Notes: generated by a model from the letters alone, not told the origin. DNA of 64,000 nucleotides from Plantactinospora endophytica (GCF_016862915.1 NZ_BONW01000001.1:372001-436000), one strand, 5' to 3'; shown: positions 26,523-34,558, counted from the stretch's first letter. Translations and numbers: made by a program.

Positions 26523-26594
26523 AAACGAGACGGTCCGTATTGACGGGCGGGGAGGGAGGCTCTAACCTCGAAACGAACCGAGACGAACCGTTTT
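26523..26594. promoter_or_regulatory. SDR promoter flanked by likely TetR operators
   Basis: TTGACG (26540-26545) and TAACCT (26563-26568) with a 17-bp spacer form a good promoter for the SDR gene. AAACGAGACGGTCCGT starts at 26523 on its upstream side, and AAACGAACCGAGACGAACCG followed by TTTT spans 26571-26594 over the expected start of transcription. The shared ACGA-GACG-type words make both sites candidates for the divergent TetR protein. Confidence 0.6.
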
Positions 26595-26616
26595 GTTTAC
26601 TGAGAGTGAGAACGCC

Positions 26617-27438
26617 GTGGCGAATGCACGAGTCTGGCTCATCACCGGTGCATCCCGCGGCCTGGGCAGGGCGTTCGCCGAGGCCGCCCTGGCAGCCGGT
26701 GACCGCGTGGTGGCTGCCGCCCGCAACGTCGAGCCCCTCGCGGAACTGCACGAGAAGTACCCCGAGCACCTTCTTCCGCTTCCGATGGATGTCACCGACC
26801 GTCAGGGCGTGTTCGACGGAGTGGAGCGTGCGGCGGCGGCGTTCGGCAGGCTGGACGTGGTCGTCAACAACGCCGGCACGATGCTCTACGGGATGGTGGA
26901 GGAAGCCACCGAAGAGCAGATCTGGGCGCATCTGGAGGTGAACTTCTTCGGCGCCGTGTGGGTGGCTCAGGCGGTCCTTCCGCACCTGCGCGCCCAAGGT
27001 GGCGGACGGCTCCTCCAGGTCACCTCGATGGGCACCGGCGGCGGCATGGCCACCGTCGGCTTCTACGGCGCGGGCAAGGCCGCGCTGGACTCGGTCAGCG
27101 AGGCACTCGCGATGGAGGTCGAGGCGTTCGGCATCAAGGTCACCATCGTGCAGATGGGCGGCTACAACACCGGCCTGTTCACCACCGGCACCACGACCAC
27201 CGAACCCATGGCGGAGTACCAGTCCCTGCGTACCGAGATGGAGGCGATGTGGGGCGACGCCGTCGGCCCGGAGCCGAGCGCCGCCGCTCCGGTCATCATG
27301 GAGCTGGTCGCACTGCCGGAGCCGCCTCGACGGCTGATCATCGGCAGCCAGTCCTTCGATCACGTCCTGGAGATGGGCCAGGCCCAAGTGGATCTGTACC
27401 GGTCCTGGGAGCACCTAAGCCGCATCGCCCCGGGCTGA
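26617..27438 (+). CDS. Short-chain dehydrogenase/reductase
   Basis: A 273-residue classical SDR. TGASRGLGRAFAEAAL binds NAD(P), NNAG is in VVVNNAGTMLYG, the catalytic residues are S in LLQVTSMGTGGG and Y-x-x-x-K in FYGAGKAALDS. This is the group of SDRs commonly controlled by a divergent TetR gene. The GTG at 26617 is preferred (GAGAGTGAGAA upstream); a TTG eight codons earlier is possible. Convergent with the next gene, 28 bp between stops. Confidence 0.9.
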   Translation: MANARVWLITGASRGLGRAFAEAALAAGDRVVAAARNVEPLAELHEKYPEHLLPLPMDVTDRQGVFDGVERAAAAFGRLDVVVNNAGTMLYGMVEEATEEQIWAHLEVNFFGAVWVAQAVLPHLRAQGGGRLLQVTSMGTGGGMATVGFYGAGKAALDSVSEALAMEVEAFGIKVTIVQMGGYNTGLFTTGTTTTEPMAEYQSLRTEMEAMWGDAVGPEPSAAAPVIMELVALPEPPRRLIIGSQSFDHVLEMGQAQVDLYRSWEHLSRIAPG

Positions 27439-27466
27439 CCAAGGTCCGCGCCACGCGATTCGTAGG

Positions 27467-27778
27467 TCAGCCGTCCTCCGGGTCGATCCGCTGGCAGTTG
27501 TTGATGTGGCCCGCGCGCAGCGGGCACCGGTCGCCGTCGCCGCCGTCGAGCGGCCGGTCGCAGAAGACCGGACGCCGGGTCGACGGATCGCCTGCCAGGG
27601 CGACGGTGGTCTCGCCGGGCACGAGGTCGGGCAGGAAGCGCAGCGACCGGGCCAGGGTACGGGCCAGCAGTTCGGCTGCCGGCAGGTCCGTGCTGGTGAT
27701 GGTGAGATGCACGACGTACCGCTGGCGGGGTCTGCCGGTCGTCGACCCGTCTTCGGCGACGGCGGTCTCCTGGCTCAT
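27467..27778 (-). CDS. Hypothetical 103-residue protein
   Basis: I do not recognise a family. The central part (RYVVHLTITSTDLPAAELL to DLVPGETTVAL) looks like an alpha/beta fold; the C-terminus holds three cysteines and a histidine (FCDRPL, DRCPLRAGHINNCQ) that could bind a metal. Its ATG overlaps the stop of the DivIVA-domain gene in ATGA, so the two are translated as a pair. Confidence 0.7.
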   Translation of the reverse strand: MSQETAVAEDGSTTGRPRQRYVVHLTITSTDLPAAELLARTLARSLRFLPDLVPGETTVALAGDPSTRRPVFCDRPLDGGDGDRCPLRAGHINNCQRIDPEDG

Positions 27779-28092
27779 ACCCGGCCCGCCCGCCCGTGGC
27801 GGGACTGGGAGTCCCGCAGCGCGTTCCTGATCCGGTTGTTCTCGGTACGGGTTCGAGCCAGCTCGGTCCGGACCTCGGTGAACTCGTCCGCGACCCGGTA
27901 CAGGAAGGTCCGCACCTCCTCCGGATCGAGTCCGCGTCGCACTCCGGAAAACCGTTGGAAGCGGATCTGGCCGGGGGTCAGCGGCGGGTACGCGACGGGT
28001 GGGTAATGGTTGCCGGCGTTCGGTGGGCGGTTCGGGGCGGTCGGGACGGCCGGCGGTGGGGTCCGGAAGAGGAATCGGAACAGTCTGCGCAT
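27775..28092 (-). CDS. Short DivIVA-domain protein
   Basis: A 105-residue protein. After a basic start and a Pro-rich linker comes a DivIVA N-terminal type motif, FQRFSGVRRGLDPEEVRTFL, and a short coiled coil to the end. It is much shorter than Wag31/DivIVA and lacks the long C-terminal coiled coil. ATG at 28092 is chosen since GGAAAGG lies 10 nt upstream; a GTG three codons earlier is possible. Divergent from the short GntR gene. Confidence 0.75.
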   Translation of the reverse strand: MRRLFRFLFRTPPPAVPTAPNRPPNAGNHYPPVAYPPLTPGQIRFQRFSGVRRGLDPEEVRTFLYRVADEFTEVRTELARTRTENNRIRNALRDSQSRHGRAGRV

Positions 28093-28175
28093 GCGGAGCA
28101 CCTTTCCGACGGGTGGAGGTGGGGCGGGCCGGGACGGGCGATCCCCTTCCTGTCGCTACCCGCCCCGACCTGGGG

Positions 28176-28187
28176 AGGAGCGCTCCT
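28176..28187. promoter_or_regulatory. 12-bp palindrome upstream of the DivIVA gene
   Basis: AGGAGCGCTCCT is a perfect palindrome about 84 bp before the DivIVA gene start, in the region shared with the divergent GntR gene. Candidate operator, no further support. Confidence 0.4.
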
Positions 28188-28190
28188 AGC

Positions 28191-28322
28191 TGCCACACGA
28201 GGAGTGCTCGCTGACAACTTATGTGCGGAAGACGCGGACGTCAACGTTCGCACGAAAAACGTCGAAGGCTTGTTCCATGCGGTAGCCCGTGATCAAATCG
28301 GAGGTGCCACGCGAGGAGTGCT
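28191..28322. repeat. Duplicated 18-bp segment ahead of the GntR gene
   Basis: TGCCAC(A/G)CGAGGAGTGCT stands at 28191-28208 and 28305-28322, 114 bp apart, 17 of 18 equal. The second copy contains the ribosome binding site and runs up to the GntR start codon. Confidence 0.8.
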
Positions 28323-28562
28323 ATGCCTGCCCTGCCGGACTACTTCCGAATCTCAAACGCGATCATGGCCGACGTAAGAGCCGGCAAAATGAAAGCCGGA
28401 GACAAGCTGCCGTCGATCGCCGCGCTGTGCGATCAGTACAAGGTCAGTCCGTCGACTATCCGTCTCGTGTTCGTGCGTCTCGAAGCGTTGGAGGTCATCG
28501 ACCGATATCAGGGCAGGGGTGTCTTCGTGACCGATCCGAAGACCTGGCTGCGGAAGCCCTAG
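28323..28562 (+). CDS. Single-domain GntR-type winged-helix regulator
   Basis: At 79 residues this is a bare GntR DNA-binding domain: AGDKLPSIAALCDQYKVSP then TIRLVFVRLEALEVI and GRGVFVTDP give the complete HTH and wing, with no effector-binding domain. Such stand-alone domains usually act as autoregulators. GAGGAG lies just upstream of the ATG. Divergent from the DivIVA/103-residue pair. Confidence 0.88.
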   Translation: MPALPDYFRISNAIMADVRAGKMKAGDKLPSIAALCDQYKVSPSTIRLVFVRLEALEVIDRYQGRGVFVTDPKTWLRKP

Positions 28563-28630
28563 CTCATCCGCAGGGTGTCGAGCTGCCCCGCCTGTGCGCC
28601 CCGGTGCGCACACCACGACTGCAGAGACGG

Positions 28631-29017
28631 TCAGCCGGCCGCGATGACCTCGATTTCGACCAGCCAGTCGCTGACCAGGGTCTCGGCGACGATCGCGGTG
28701 GTCGGGACGACCCGGCCGCCGAGCGCCGCCACCCGGGCCGCCGCGTTGGCCTCGGCATACGAGGCGTCGCGCAGGTAGCTGGTCAGCCGGACGATGTTGT
28801 CGACCGTCATTCCGGCCGAGGCGAGGATGGTGCGGATGTTCGCCCAGATCAGGTCGAGCTGCTCGGCGAGGTCGGCACCCGGCTGTCCACTGTGGTCGAG
28901 CCCCATCGTCCCGGCCACGAACAGCAGCCGTTCGGCGCCCCGGACCTCCATCGCGTGGACGTAGTCGTCGGAGGCCGGGTACACGCCGTCGACCGGGCTG
29001 TGCGGCACAAGCTGCAT
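28631..29017 (-). CDS. RidA family (YjgF/UK114) protein
   Basis: A 128-residue RidA-fold protein; members deaminate reactive imines/enamines from PLP enzymes. FVAGTMGLDHSG and the LIWANIRTILASAGMTVDNI helix are typical. The catalytic arginine near the C-terminus of true RidA (R-x-x-V-E) is not evident (DWLVEIEVIAAG), so it may belong to a Rid subfamily without deaminase activity. TAGGGT ends 6 nt before the ATG. Confidence 0.85.
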   Translation of the reverse strand: MQLVPHSPVDGVYPASDDYVHAMEVRGAERLLFVAGTMGLDHSGQPGADLAEQLDLIWANIRTILASAGMTVDNIVRLTSYLRDASYAEANAAARVAALGGRVVPTTAIVAETLVSDWLVEIEVIAAG

Positions 29018-29023
29018 CCGGCC

Positions 29024-29029
29024 ACCCTA
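29024..29029 (-). promoter_or_regulatory. -10 element of ridA-like gene (leaderless)
   Basis: TAGGGT on the minus strand ends 6 nt before the ATG at 29017. Confidence 0.55.
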
Positions 29030-29180
29030 TTCTCCGGAACCGGTCACGTCGTGCCGGTATTCGTCCGACGCCACGGCCGCGATGGCTGCCCCGTTTGTGC
29101 ACCCAGCTCGACAGTCTGGCGAACAGACACCCCCCGCCCGACTGGCCGCCACCCGACGACCCAGACGCCGGGTGGTCGCG

Positions 29181-30101
29181 TCAGTCGCGTGCCACGATCG
29201 TGTACGGCTGGCTCGCCACCGTGACCGGAACGCCGAAGTACGTGTATCCGAGGTGGTGGACCGTGCTCTGTTCACCGGCGGCCGATTCGTCGGTGAACGT
29301 GACCCGCAGGGTCGCCGTGTACGTCTGCCCTGGCTGGAGGCTCGGATAGCCGTCGGCGTACCACCAGTAGTAGCTGCTGCTCGGCCCGGACACCGGGGTC
29401 CACTGCCCACCGTCGAGCCGCTCGACGGTGACCTGATCGTTGCCGGAGCGGTACATGGCGAGGGCCGGCCTCAGCAGCAGGTACGGCAGCGGCGTGGTGT
29501 TGGTGAGCGTCATCGTGACGACGGCCGGGGTTCCGACGGGAAGTTGGGCCGGCCAGCCGGTCAGCTCGGCCCGGGGTTCCACCATCGTCATCCGGTCCGG
29601 CTCGGGATCGGCCGCGAAGGTCGTGCCGTGGTCGTCCAGCGCCTCGGTCGTCACCTGCACCGTCACGTCGTCGACGTGCGGGGCGGAACTGGTCGGCCGG
29701 GTGGACACCTGAAGGCGCACCGTGGCGGTGCCGTCGGCGTCCACTCCGGACAGATCCGGTGTGGTGGCGACGAGCGTGTCACCACGGGACTCGTAGCCGA
29801 GCTGACGGTACTGGCTACCGAACTGGTAGGTCAGCACCAGCGTGGCGGCGAGCGGTCGGAGCGCACTGCCGGCCACCGGCGTGACGGTCAGCCGCAGCCG
29901 CATCGAGAAGTGGGCGGTACCGCCGGTGTTGACGACCTGCACCGGAAGGTCGGTCGGATTGAGCCCGGCCCCGACGACGGCCGGCGGGCTGATGTCGACA
30001 TACGGGCCGGCGGTTGTTGCCCCGGCCTGGGAGGCGGGCAGCAGCACCGCGCTGACCAGCAGCAGAGTCGCGGTCGTGGCGCGCAGGAACGCAGAGCGCA
30101 T
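29181..30101 (-). CDS. Secreted beta-sandwich protein of unknown function
   Basis: A 306-residue exported protein with signal peptide LLLVSAVLLPASQAGA. The mature part is Thr/Val-rich and looks like two or three Ig/CARDB-type beta-sandwiches (VPVAVVNTGG-like VQVVNTGGTAHFSM, VVTMTLTNTTPLPYL, TYTATLRVTF), as in cell-surface adhesive or structural domains. No catalytic motif. GGGGG stands 8 nt before the ATG at 30101. It follows the two secreted paralogs on the same strand after 180 bp. Confidence 0.7.
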   Translation of the reverse strand: MRSAFLRATTATLLLVSAVLLPASQAGATTAGPYVDISPPAVVGAGLNPTDLPVQVVNTGGTAHFSMRLRLTVTPVAGSALRPLAATLVLTYQFGSQYRQLGYESRGDTLVATTPDLSGVDADGTATVRLQVSTRPTSSAPHVDDVTVQVTTEALDDHGTTFAADPEPDRMTMVEPRAELTGWPAQLPVGTPAVVTMTLTNTTPLPYLLLRPALAMYRSGNDQVTVERLDGGQWTPVSGPSSSYYWWYADGYPSLQPGQTYTATLRVTFTDESAAGEQSTVHHLGYTYFGVPVTVASQPYTIVARD

Positions 30102-30281
30102 GTCGGTAACCCCCGTAATGGACACGTACGCTACCGGGAGGATAACGACCTGGATCGCTGCCCGCCGCCCGGTTCGGGCGGCGGTTGGATGGCCAGGAAC
30201 CGAACATTTCGGCCTGCCGTCGGGGCGCGGGCCTGCGCCTGGTGACGGCGCAGGCCCGCGCCCCGGACTCGGCGGAAAACG

Positions 30282-31067
30282 CTACGGCAACTGCCGTAGC
30301 CACTCGACCGCGACGGCGCGGCTGGTGTTCGCGTACGACGCGGCGTGCACGGCCGCCTCGTCGATCGGCCCCAACTGCCAGTGGCCGAGCCAGTTCTGCT
30401 CCAACTGGGTGACGGTGTGCGGGCCGTAGACCGTGCAGGTGTAGGCGCGGATCAGGGGTATCGAGTTCGGCTCCGGGTAGTGGTCGCGGCAGGTCGGCGC
30501 AAGCTTGTCGGCGATCTTCTGCGCGGCGGCCCGGAACTGGTTGCGTAGATTCGTCGTGCCCAGGCCGGCCCGGGCCCGGGCCACCAGGGCGATCGGAAAC
30601 ATCGTGACGACGGCGTACCCGACGTCGTCGACCGCCTTTCCGGCGGAGACCACGTCCAGGTATTCAGTGGCCCGGAGGGCGTCCCCACTGACCTTCTGGG
30701 CCCAGTCCCACAGGACGTCTTCGGAGAGGTTGTTGATGTCCTCGAACTCGACGACGGCGTGGGTCGCGTTGCTGCGGAGGTCGGCCACCGCGATGGCGTC
30801 GAGGTGGGCGATCACCGCCGACTCGGCCTGGTTGAGCGCGTCGATGACGCGCTGGGTCAGCACGGCCAGATCCTCCGGCGACACGTCGCCGTCGCCGGCC
30901 TGGCTGAGCACGTCGAGGGCGAAGTCGAGCATCTCCAGCAGCGAGGTGTTGGGGCCGTTCGGGTTGGCCTGGGTCCGGGCGGCGTGTGCCGGGGCGGCCG
31001 GGCCGGACAGTACGAGTGTGACCGCGAGGACTGCGGCGGCGAGAGCACGCAGCGGCGGAACCTTCAT
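30282..31067 (-). CDS. Secreted paralog A, unknown family
   Basis: A 261-residue protein with a signal peptide ending near PAAPAHAA. It aligns throughout with the next gene and with the gene at 32112: NTSLLEMLDFALDVL, AVIAHLDAIAVADL, EFEDINN, KAVDDVGYAVVTMFPIALVA, ARAGLGTT, then a cysteine pair region (APTC, YTCTVYG) and a terminal ANTSRAVAVEWL. Mostly helical, at least two cysteines for a disulfide. No known family recognised. 28 bp after gene B, so co-transcribed. Confidence 0.75.
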   Translation of the reverse strand: MKVPPLRALAAAVLAVTLVLSGPAAPAHAARTQANPNGPNTSLLEMLDFALDVLSQAGDGDVSPEDLAVLTQRVIDALNQAESAVIAHLDAIAVADLRSNATHAVVEFEDINNLSEDVLWDWAQKVSGDALRATEYLDVVSAGKAVDDVGYAVVTMFPIALVARARAGLGTTNLRNQFRAAAQKIADKLAPTCRDHYPEPNSIPLIRAYTCTVYGPHTVTQLEQNWLGHWQLGPIDEAAVHAASYANTSRAVAVEWLRQLP

Positions 31068-31095
31068 GTCGCCTCTCTTCCCACTGGTACGGCGG

Positions 31096-31857
31096 TTATG
31101 GCAGGTCGTTCAGGACCTCGATCGCTACCTGCCGACTGGTGTTCGCCGACGCGGCGGCCTGGACCGCGGCCCGGCCGCTGATGTCCCACGTCCCGTTGAG
31201 GTTGTACTCGGTGTATTGGGCCGTGTGGCTGCCGTACACCTTGCATTCGTAGATCCGGATGACCGGGATCCGGGGATCGACGAGGTAGGTGTCGCAGGTC
31301 GGCGTCAACCGGTCGACCAGGCGTTGCAGCGCGTTCCGGAAGAGCGTGCGGGTGGTGGTCGTGCTGAAGCCGGCCCTCGCCCGGGCCACCAGGGCGATCG
31401 GGTAGATGGTGATGAGGGCGTACCCGATGTCGTCCACGGCCTTGAGATCCGAGACCGCGTCCAGGTAGGTGCTGGTCCGGATGGCGTTGCCGGTCACCTC
31501 CATGACCCAGTCCAGCAGCCTGTCCTCCTCCATGTTGTTGAGTTCGCCGAACTCCAGGACGGCGCTCCGGGTGGCACCCCGGATGTCGGCCGAGGCGATC
31601 GCGTCGATGTGGGCGATCACCGCCGCCTCGCTCCGGTCGACCGCGTTGATGACGTCCTGGGTCATCTGGAACAGCAGTGCCGGTGTCACGGCGCCGCTGC
31701 TCACCCGGCCGACCAGGCTGAGCGCGAGGTCGATCATCTCGATCAGCGAGGTGTTGGTGCCGTCGGGGTTGGCGTGCGCCGGCTGCGTGGTGCCGGGCAG
31801 CACGACGGCGAGCGCGAGGGCCGTCGCGGCGAATCCGCGCAGCAGTCTGGCTCTCAT
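31096..31857 (-). CDS. Secreted paralog B, unknown family
   Basis: A 253-residue exported protein (signal VVLPGTTQPAHA). Nearly the same layout as paralog A: NTSLIEMIDLALSLV, AVIAHIDAIASADI, LEFGELNN, KAVDDIGYALITIYPIALVA, a TPTC/YECKVYG cysteine region, and ANTSRQVAIEVL at the end. GGAG precedes the ATG by about 9 nt. It is divergent from paralog C, with an unusual symmetric repeat between. Confidence 0.75.
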   Translation of the reverse strand: MRARLLRGFAATALALAVVLPGTTQPAHANPDGTNTSLIEMIDLALSLVGRVSSGAVTPALLFQMTQDVINAVDRSEAAVIAHIDAIASADIRGATRSAVLEFGELNNMEEDRLLDWVMEVTGNAIRTSTYLDAVSDLKAVDDIGYALITIYPIALVARARAGFSTTTTRTLFRNALQRLVDRLTPTCDTYLVDPRIPVIRIYECKVYGSHTAQYTEYNLNGTWDISGRAAVQAAASANTSRQVAIEVLNDLP

Positions 31858-31902
31858 CCGGGATCTCCTCTCACCTTCCGTCCTGGCAGGCTGCCGGACT
31901 CC

Positions 31903-31970
31903 GCTGGACCCTCACTGGAGACTGACTGGATCGCCCCGGCGGTCCAGTGCGAGTCCAGTGGGTGTCCAGC
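31903..31970. promoter_or_regulatory. Symmetric array of six heptamers with 11-bp spacing
   Basis: On the right arm TCCAGTG (31943), TCCAGTG (31954) and TCCAGCG (31965) lie exactly 11 bp apart; on the left arm their complements start at 31902, 31913 and 31924. The two 28-bp arms are inverted around a 12-bp centre. A TAACGT hexamer at 31980-31985 lies 8 bp after the last heptamer, the spacing known for SARP-type activators. Likely binding site for an OmpR/SARP-fold regulator acting on both divergent secreted-protein genes. Confidence 0.75.
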
Positions 31971-32111
31971 GGGCGTGGTTAACGTGCGCGTGACGCCGTG
32001 GTGGCGTCGACCGACGCCGATGCCAGCGTCCGCCTTCCCACCCGCCGAGCCGGACCGCACCGCCGCCGGAGGGCCGGGCGGCTGCGGGTCGGCCGAGTTC
32101 ACGGAGGCGGC

Positions 32112-32969
32112 ATGGAGCGAGGCCCGATCAAGCGACGCGGCATGTGGCGAGGAGGTTGGCGACGACGGCTGCTCGGTACGGTCACCGCCGCGGTGCTGGC
32201 GACGGGGTTGGCGGTACCGGGCACGGCCCGGCCGGCCCAGGCGGTGGACGCGGGCACGATCATCGCGGTGGCCCAGTTCGCCCAGGCGGCGTACAGCTAC
32301 TTCAACAGCGCGGAAGACGGCGGGATGACGATCGAGGAGGCGACCAGCCGGATCCTCGTCGAGATCGGCAGGACCCGGGACACCATCATGGCCCACCTCG
32401 ACGCGCTGGCCACCGCCGAGGCGAGGGCCTGCGCCGAGCACCATCTGCTGGAGTTCGCCGACATCGAGGAGTTCCCGCTCAGCCTCAAACAGCGCTGGGC
32501 GCAGGACGTCACCTCCTGCGTCACGCTGATCAACAGCCTGTGGGGTGCGGTCAGCACGCTCACCGCCAAGAACCAGCTCGGCATCGCGCTCGGCACGGTC
32601 GGCCCGATCGCCCTGGTGGCCCGGGCCCAGGCCCGGTTGGGCACCACCGAGCTGAAGAACCTGTTGATCGGCGCGTTCGAGCGGGTCCAGCAGCGCTTCG
32701 TCCCGTACTGCCACGCGACCCCGAACGTGACGGAGGTGTACTGGGAGATGAATCCCTACCCGTCCTGGGTCGACGCCTGGTATACCTGCGCACCCGCGCC
32801 CGAGCCGCCGTACTGGTCGGAGAACATCGGCAGCTACACCGTCTACGAGATGGGGCTGTGGAGCTGGGGCACCCCGGTGAACTACAACTGGCAGGCCGTG
32901 ATGGACGGCTCGAAGCGGCACTCGGCGTACGTGGTGGCCGAGTCGGCGCTCACCCACCTCCGGGCGTAG
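32112..32969 (+). CDS. Secreted paralog C, unknown family
   Basis: A 285-residue exported protein: basic N-terminus and signal peptide up to ARPAQA. It is the divergent relative of paralogs A and B (TIMAHLDALATAEARA, LLEFADIEEF, GTVGPIALVARAQARLGTT, a C-terminal cysteine region and SAYVVAESALTHL). It has two additional cysteines (ARACAEH, VTSCVTL), probably an extra disulfide, and an insertion rich in Trp/Tyr (DAWYTCAPAPEPPYW). GGAGG stands 5 nt before the ATG at 32112. Confidence 0.75.
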   Translation: MERGPIKRRGMWRGGWRRRLLGTVTAAVLATGLAVPGTARPAQAVDAGTIIAVAQFAQAAYSYFNSAEDGGMTIEEATSRILVEIGRTRDTIMAHLDALATAEARACAEHHLLEFADIEEFPLSLKQRWAQDVTSCVTLINSLWGAVSTLTAKNQLGIALGTVGPIALVARAQARLGTTELKNLLIGAFERVQQRFVPYCHATPNVTEVYWEMNPYPSWVDAWYTCAPAPEPPYWSENIGSYTVYEMGLWSWGTPVNYNWQAVMDGSKRHSAYVVAESALTHLRA

Positions 32970-33267
32970 CCGGGGAACCGCGTCGCGGTCATCGCCCCGG
33001 CGGCGGTGACCGCGACCGCGACGGTCCAGAACACCCCGGGCCGCGCCGGCCGGGCGGGTGCCGGGCCGTGCCAGCTCCGCAACGGCCGACAATGTCCAAT
33101 GTGTACGGCGACGCCGAGCACGCCTGAGGGGAACGTCAGCGGCACTGCCGCAGGCTAGGTCGGCAGGTCCACTTTTCGGGTCGACCCTGCGACAATGGTG
33201 CAGACGCCGCCGTGCCGGCGCCCGACCCGCAACACCGCCGTATTCCACACGGGTGAGAAGGACGCGG
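32970..33267. other. Intergenic stretch without recognisable features
   Basis: 298 bp between paralog C and a small membrane protein. I see no gene, repeat or clear terminator. Confidence 0.5.
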
Positions 33268-33744
33268 ATGGCAGGGACAAGCTGGCGGCTGAGCCTGACC
33301 TTCAGCCCGGTCGCGGTCCTGCCGACCGCCGCCCTCGCACTGCTGACCCTGCCGATGGACGGCCTGCACCTGGACGGCTTCTGGGGCTGGGCGACGGCCC
33401 TGCTCGTCGTCTACCTCGGCAACGCGGTCCTCGACAGCGTGGGCACCCGTACCGGGTACTCCGGCTGGCTGTCGGGACGCACCGGTGGCTGGATCAAACT
33501 GCGCTGGCTGTCGACGGGTGTACTGGTCAACGTGGTCCTGCTCGTCGTCCTGCCCCGGGTGCACGGCCTGCTCGGGCTGGACACCTCGACCGGCGGCGTG
33601 GGTACCGTGCTGACGGCGGGAACCGTGCTCGGGCTCTGCTTCTTTCTCGGCTCCCGGTTCGAGGACGCCACGTTCTCCTTCGAGAAGGGCGCCCCCGACG
33701 ACGGTGCCGACGACCCGCCGGACGGCGTACGGGCCGGAGACTGA
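33268..33744 (+). CDS. Small membrane protein, unknown
   Basis: A 158-residue protein with four hydrophobic helices (VAVLPTAALALLTLPM, WATALLVVYLGNAVL, VLVNVVLLVVLP, VLTAGTVLGLCFFLG) and an acidic C-terminus. No family recognised. GAGAAGGA lies 7-8 nt before the ATG at 33268; earlier in-frame codons are not convincing. Convergent with the next gene, 17 bp between stops. Confidence 0.65.
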   Translation: MAGTSWRLSLTFSPVAVLPTAALALLTLPMDGLHLDGFWGWATALLVVYLGNAVLDSVGTRTGYSGWLSGRTGGWIKLRWLSTGVLVNVVLLVVLPRVHGLLGLDTSTGGVGTVLTAGTVLGLCFFLGSRFEDATFSFEKGAPDDGADDPPDGVRAGD

Positions 33745-33761
33745 CCGCCGGCTCACCGGGT

Positions 33762-34544
33762 TCAGGGGGTCGGCTGTCCCGGGGTGAGGCACCAGTAGCC
33801 GTACGGGTTGCGGTAGAGGTCGTCGGGGTCGTAGCGGGCACACTCCCGGCGGCCGAGCACCCAGTGCGGCGCGTCGGCGGCGAGCGCGAACGTCTCGCCG
33901 TCGCGGATCTCCCGGGCCCGTGGCTCGGTGAGCAGATAGCGGGCCAGCGCGTCCAGCAGGCGTACCTGCGCGTCGACCTCGTCCGGCCCGGTCGGGCGCC
34001 CGGCCCGCAGCTCGACGTCCGGGGCACCGAGCAGGTGCATCCCGCAACTGTAGAGCGCGACGCCGTCGGTGATCGGCCGCTTGACCCAGGACCGGTGCAG
34101 CACCACGGCCAGGGTCGGCTCGTCGGTCGCGGCGGAAGCCCGGTCGGCCAGGTCGAGCCACCGGTCCCGGCCGTGCGCCAGGCCGCTGCTCTCGTTGCGT
34201 ACCGCTGTCGCGCCGTTGCGCAGCAGGGCGGCGGTCAGCGCCAGCATCCGCCGGGACACCTCGATCGCGGTCCGCCGGGTGGCCGGCGGCGACAGCAGGT
34301 ACGCCACCGTGTCGTGCTCCCGCACGGACCGCCGGTCGGCGTCGGTGAAACTCGCACCGGTCAGCGAGGAGCGGAACGAGGCGACCATCCGGCGGTCGGG
34401 TTCGGGACGGGAAAATTCGGTGTCGAGGGTGCAGTCCGGGCCGGCGATCTCGGCGGCGAGCCGGGCCACCAGGTCGAGGTCCAGTCCCGTGCCGAGCACG
34501 CAGAGCACGTGCGGCGGCGGCACCGATCCGGCCTCGTCGATCAC
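33762..34544 (-). CDS. Hypothetical soluble protein (possibly DUF4261-like)
   Basis: A 260-residue protein. HVLCVLGTGLDLDLVARLA opens an alpha/beta fold; TVAYLLSPPATRRTAIEVS and DVELRAGRPTGPDEVDAQV recall DUF4261 proteins, but I am not certain. The GTG at 34544 is chosen because TAACGT ends 7 nt upstream; the frame runs further but over a 21-bp tandem repeat. Confidence 0.65.
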   Translation of the reverse strand: MIDEAGSVPPPHVLCVLGTGLDLDLVARLAAEIAGPDCTLDTEFSRPEPDRRMVASFRSSLTGASFTDADRRSVREHDTVAYLLSPPATRRTAIEVSRRMLALTAALLRNGATAVRNESSGLAHGRDRWLDLADRASAATDEPTLAVVLHRSWVKRPITDGVALYSCGMHLLGAPDVELRAGRPTGPDEVDAQVRLLDALARYLLTEPRAREIRDGETFALAADAPHWVLGRRECARYDPDDLYRNPYGYWCLTPGQPTP

Positions 34545-34551
34545 GCCCGGC

Positions 34552-34557
34552 ACGTTA
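34552..34557 (-). promoter_or_regulatory. -10 element of the hypothetical gene (leaderless)
   Basis: TAACGT on the minus strand ends 7 nt before the GTG at 34544. Confidence 0.45.
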
Positions 34558-34558
34558 C

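Noticed and set aside
28221-28292. 23-codon frame with ATG after the first 18-bp duplicate
   Set aside because: Arg-rich random-looking peptide, no conservation evidence, and its spacing to the RBS-like segment is poor.
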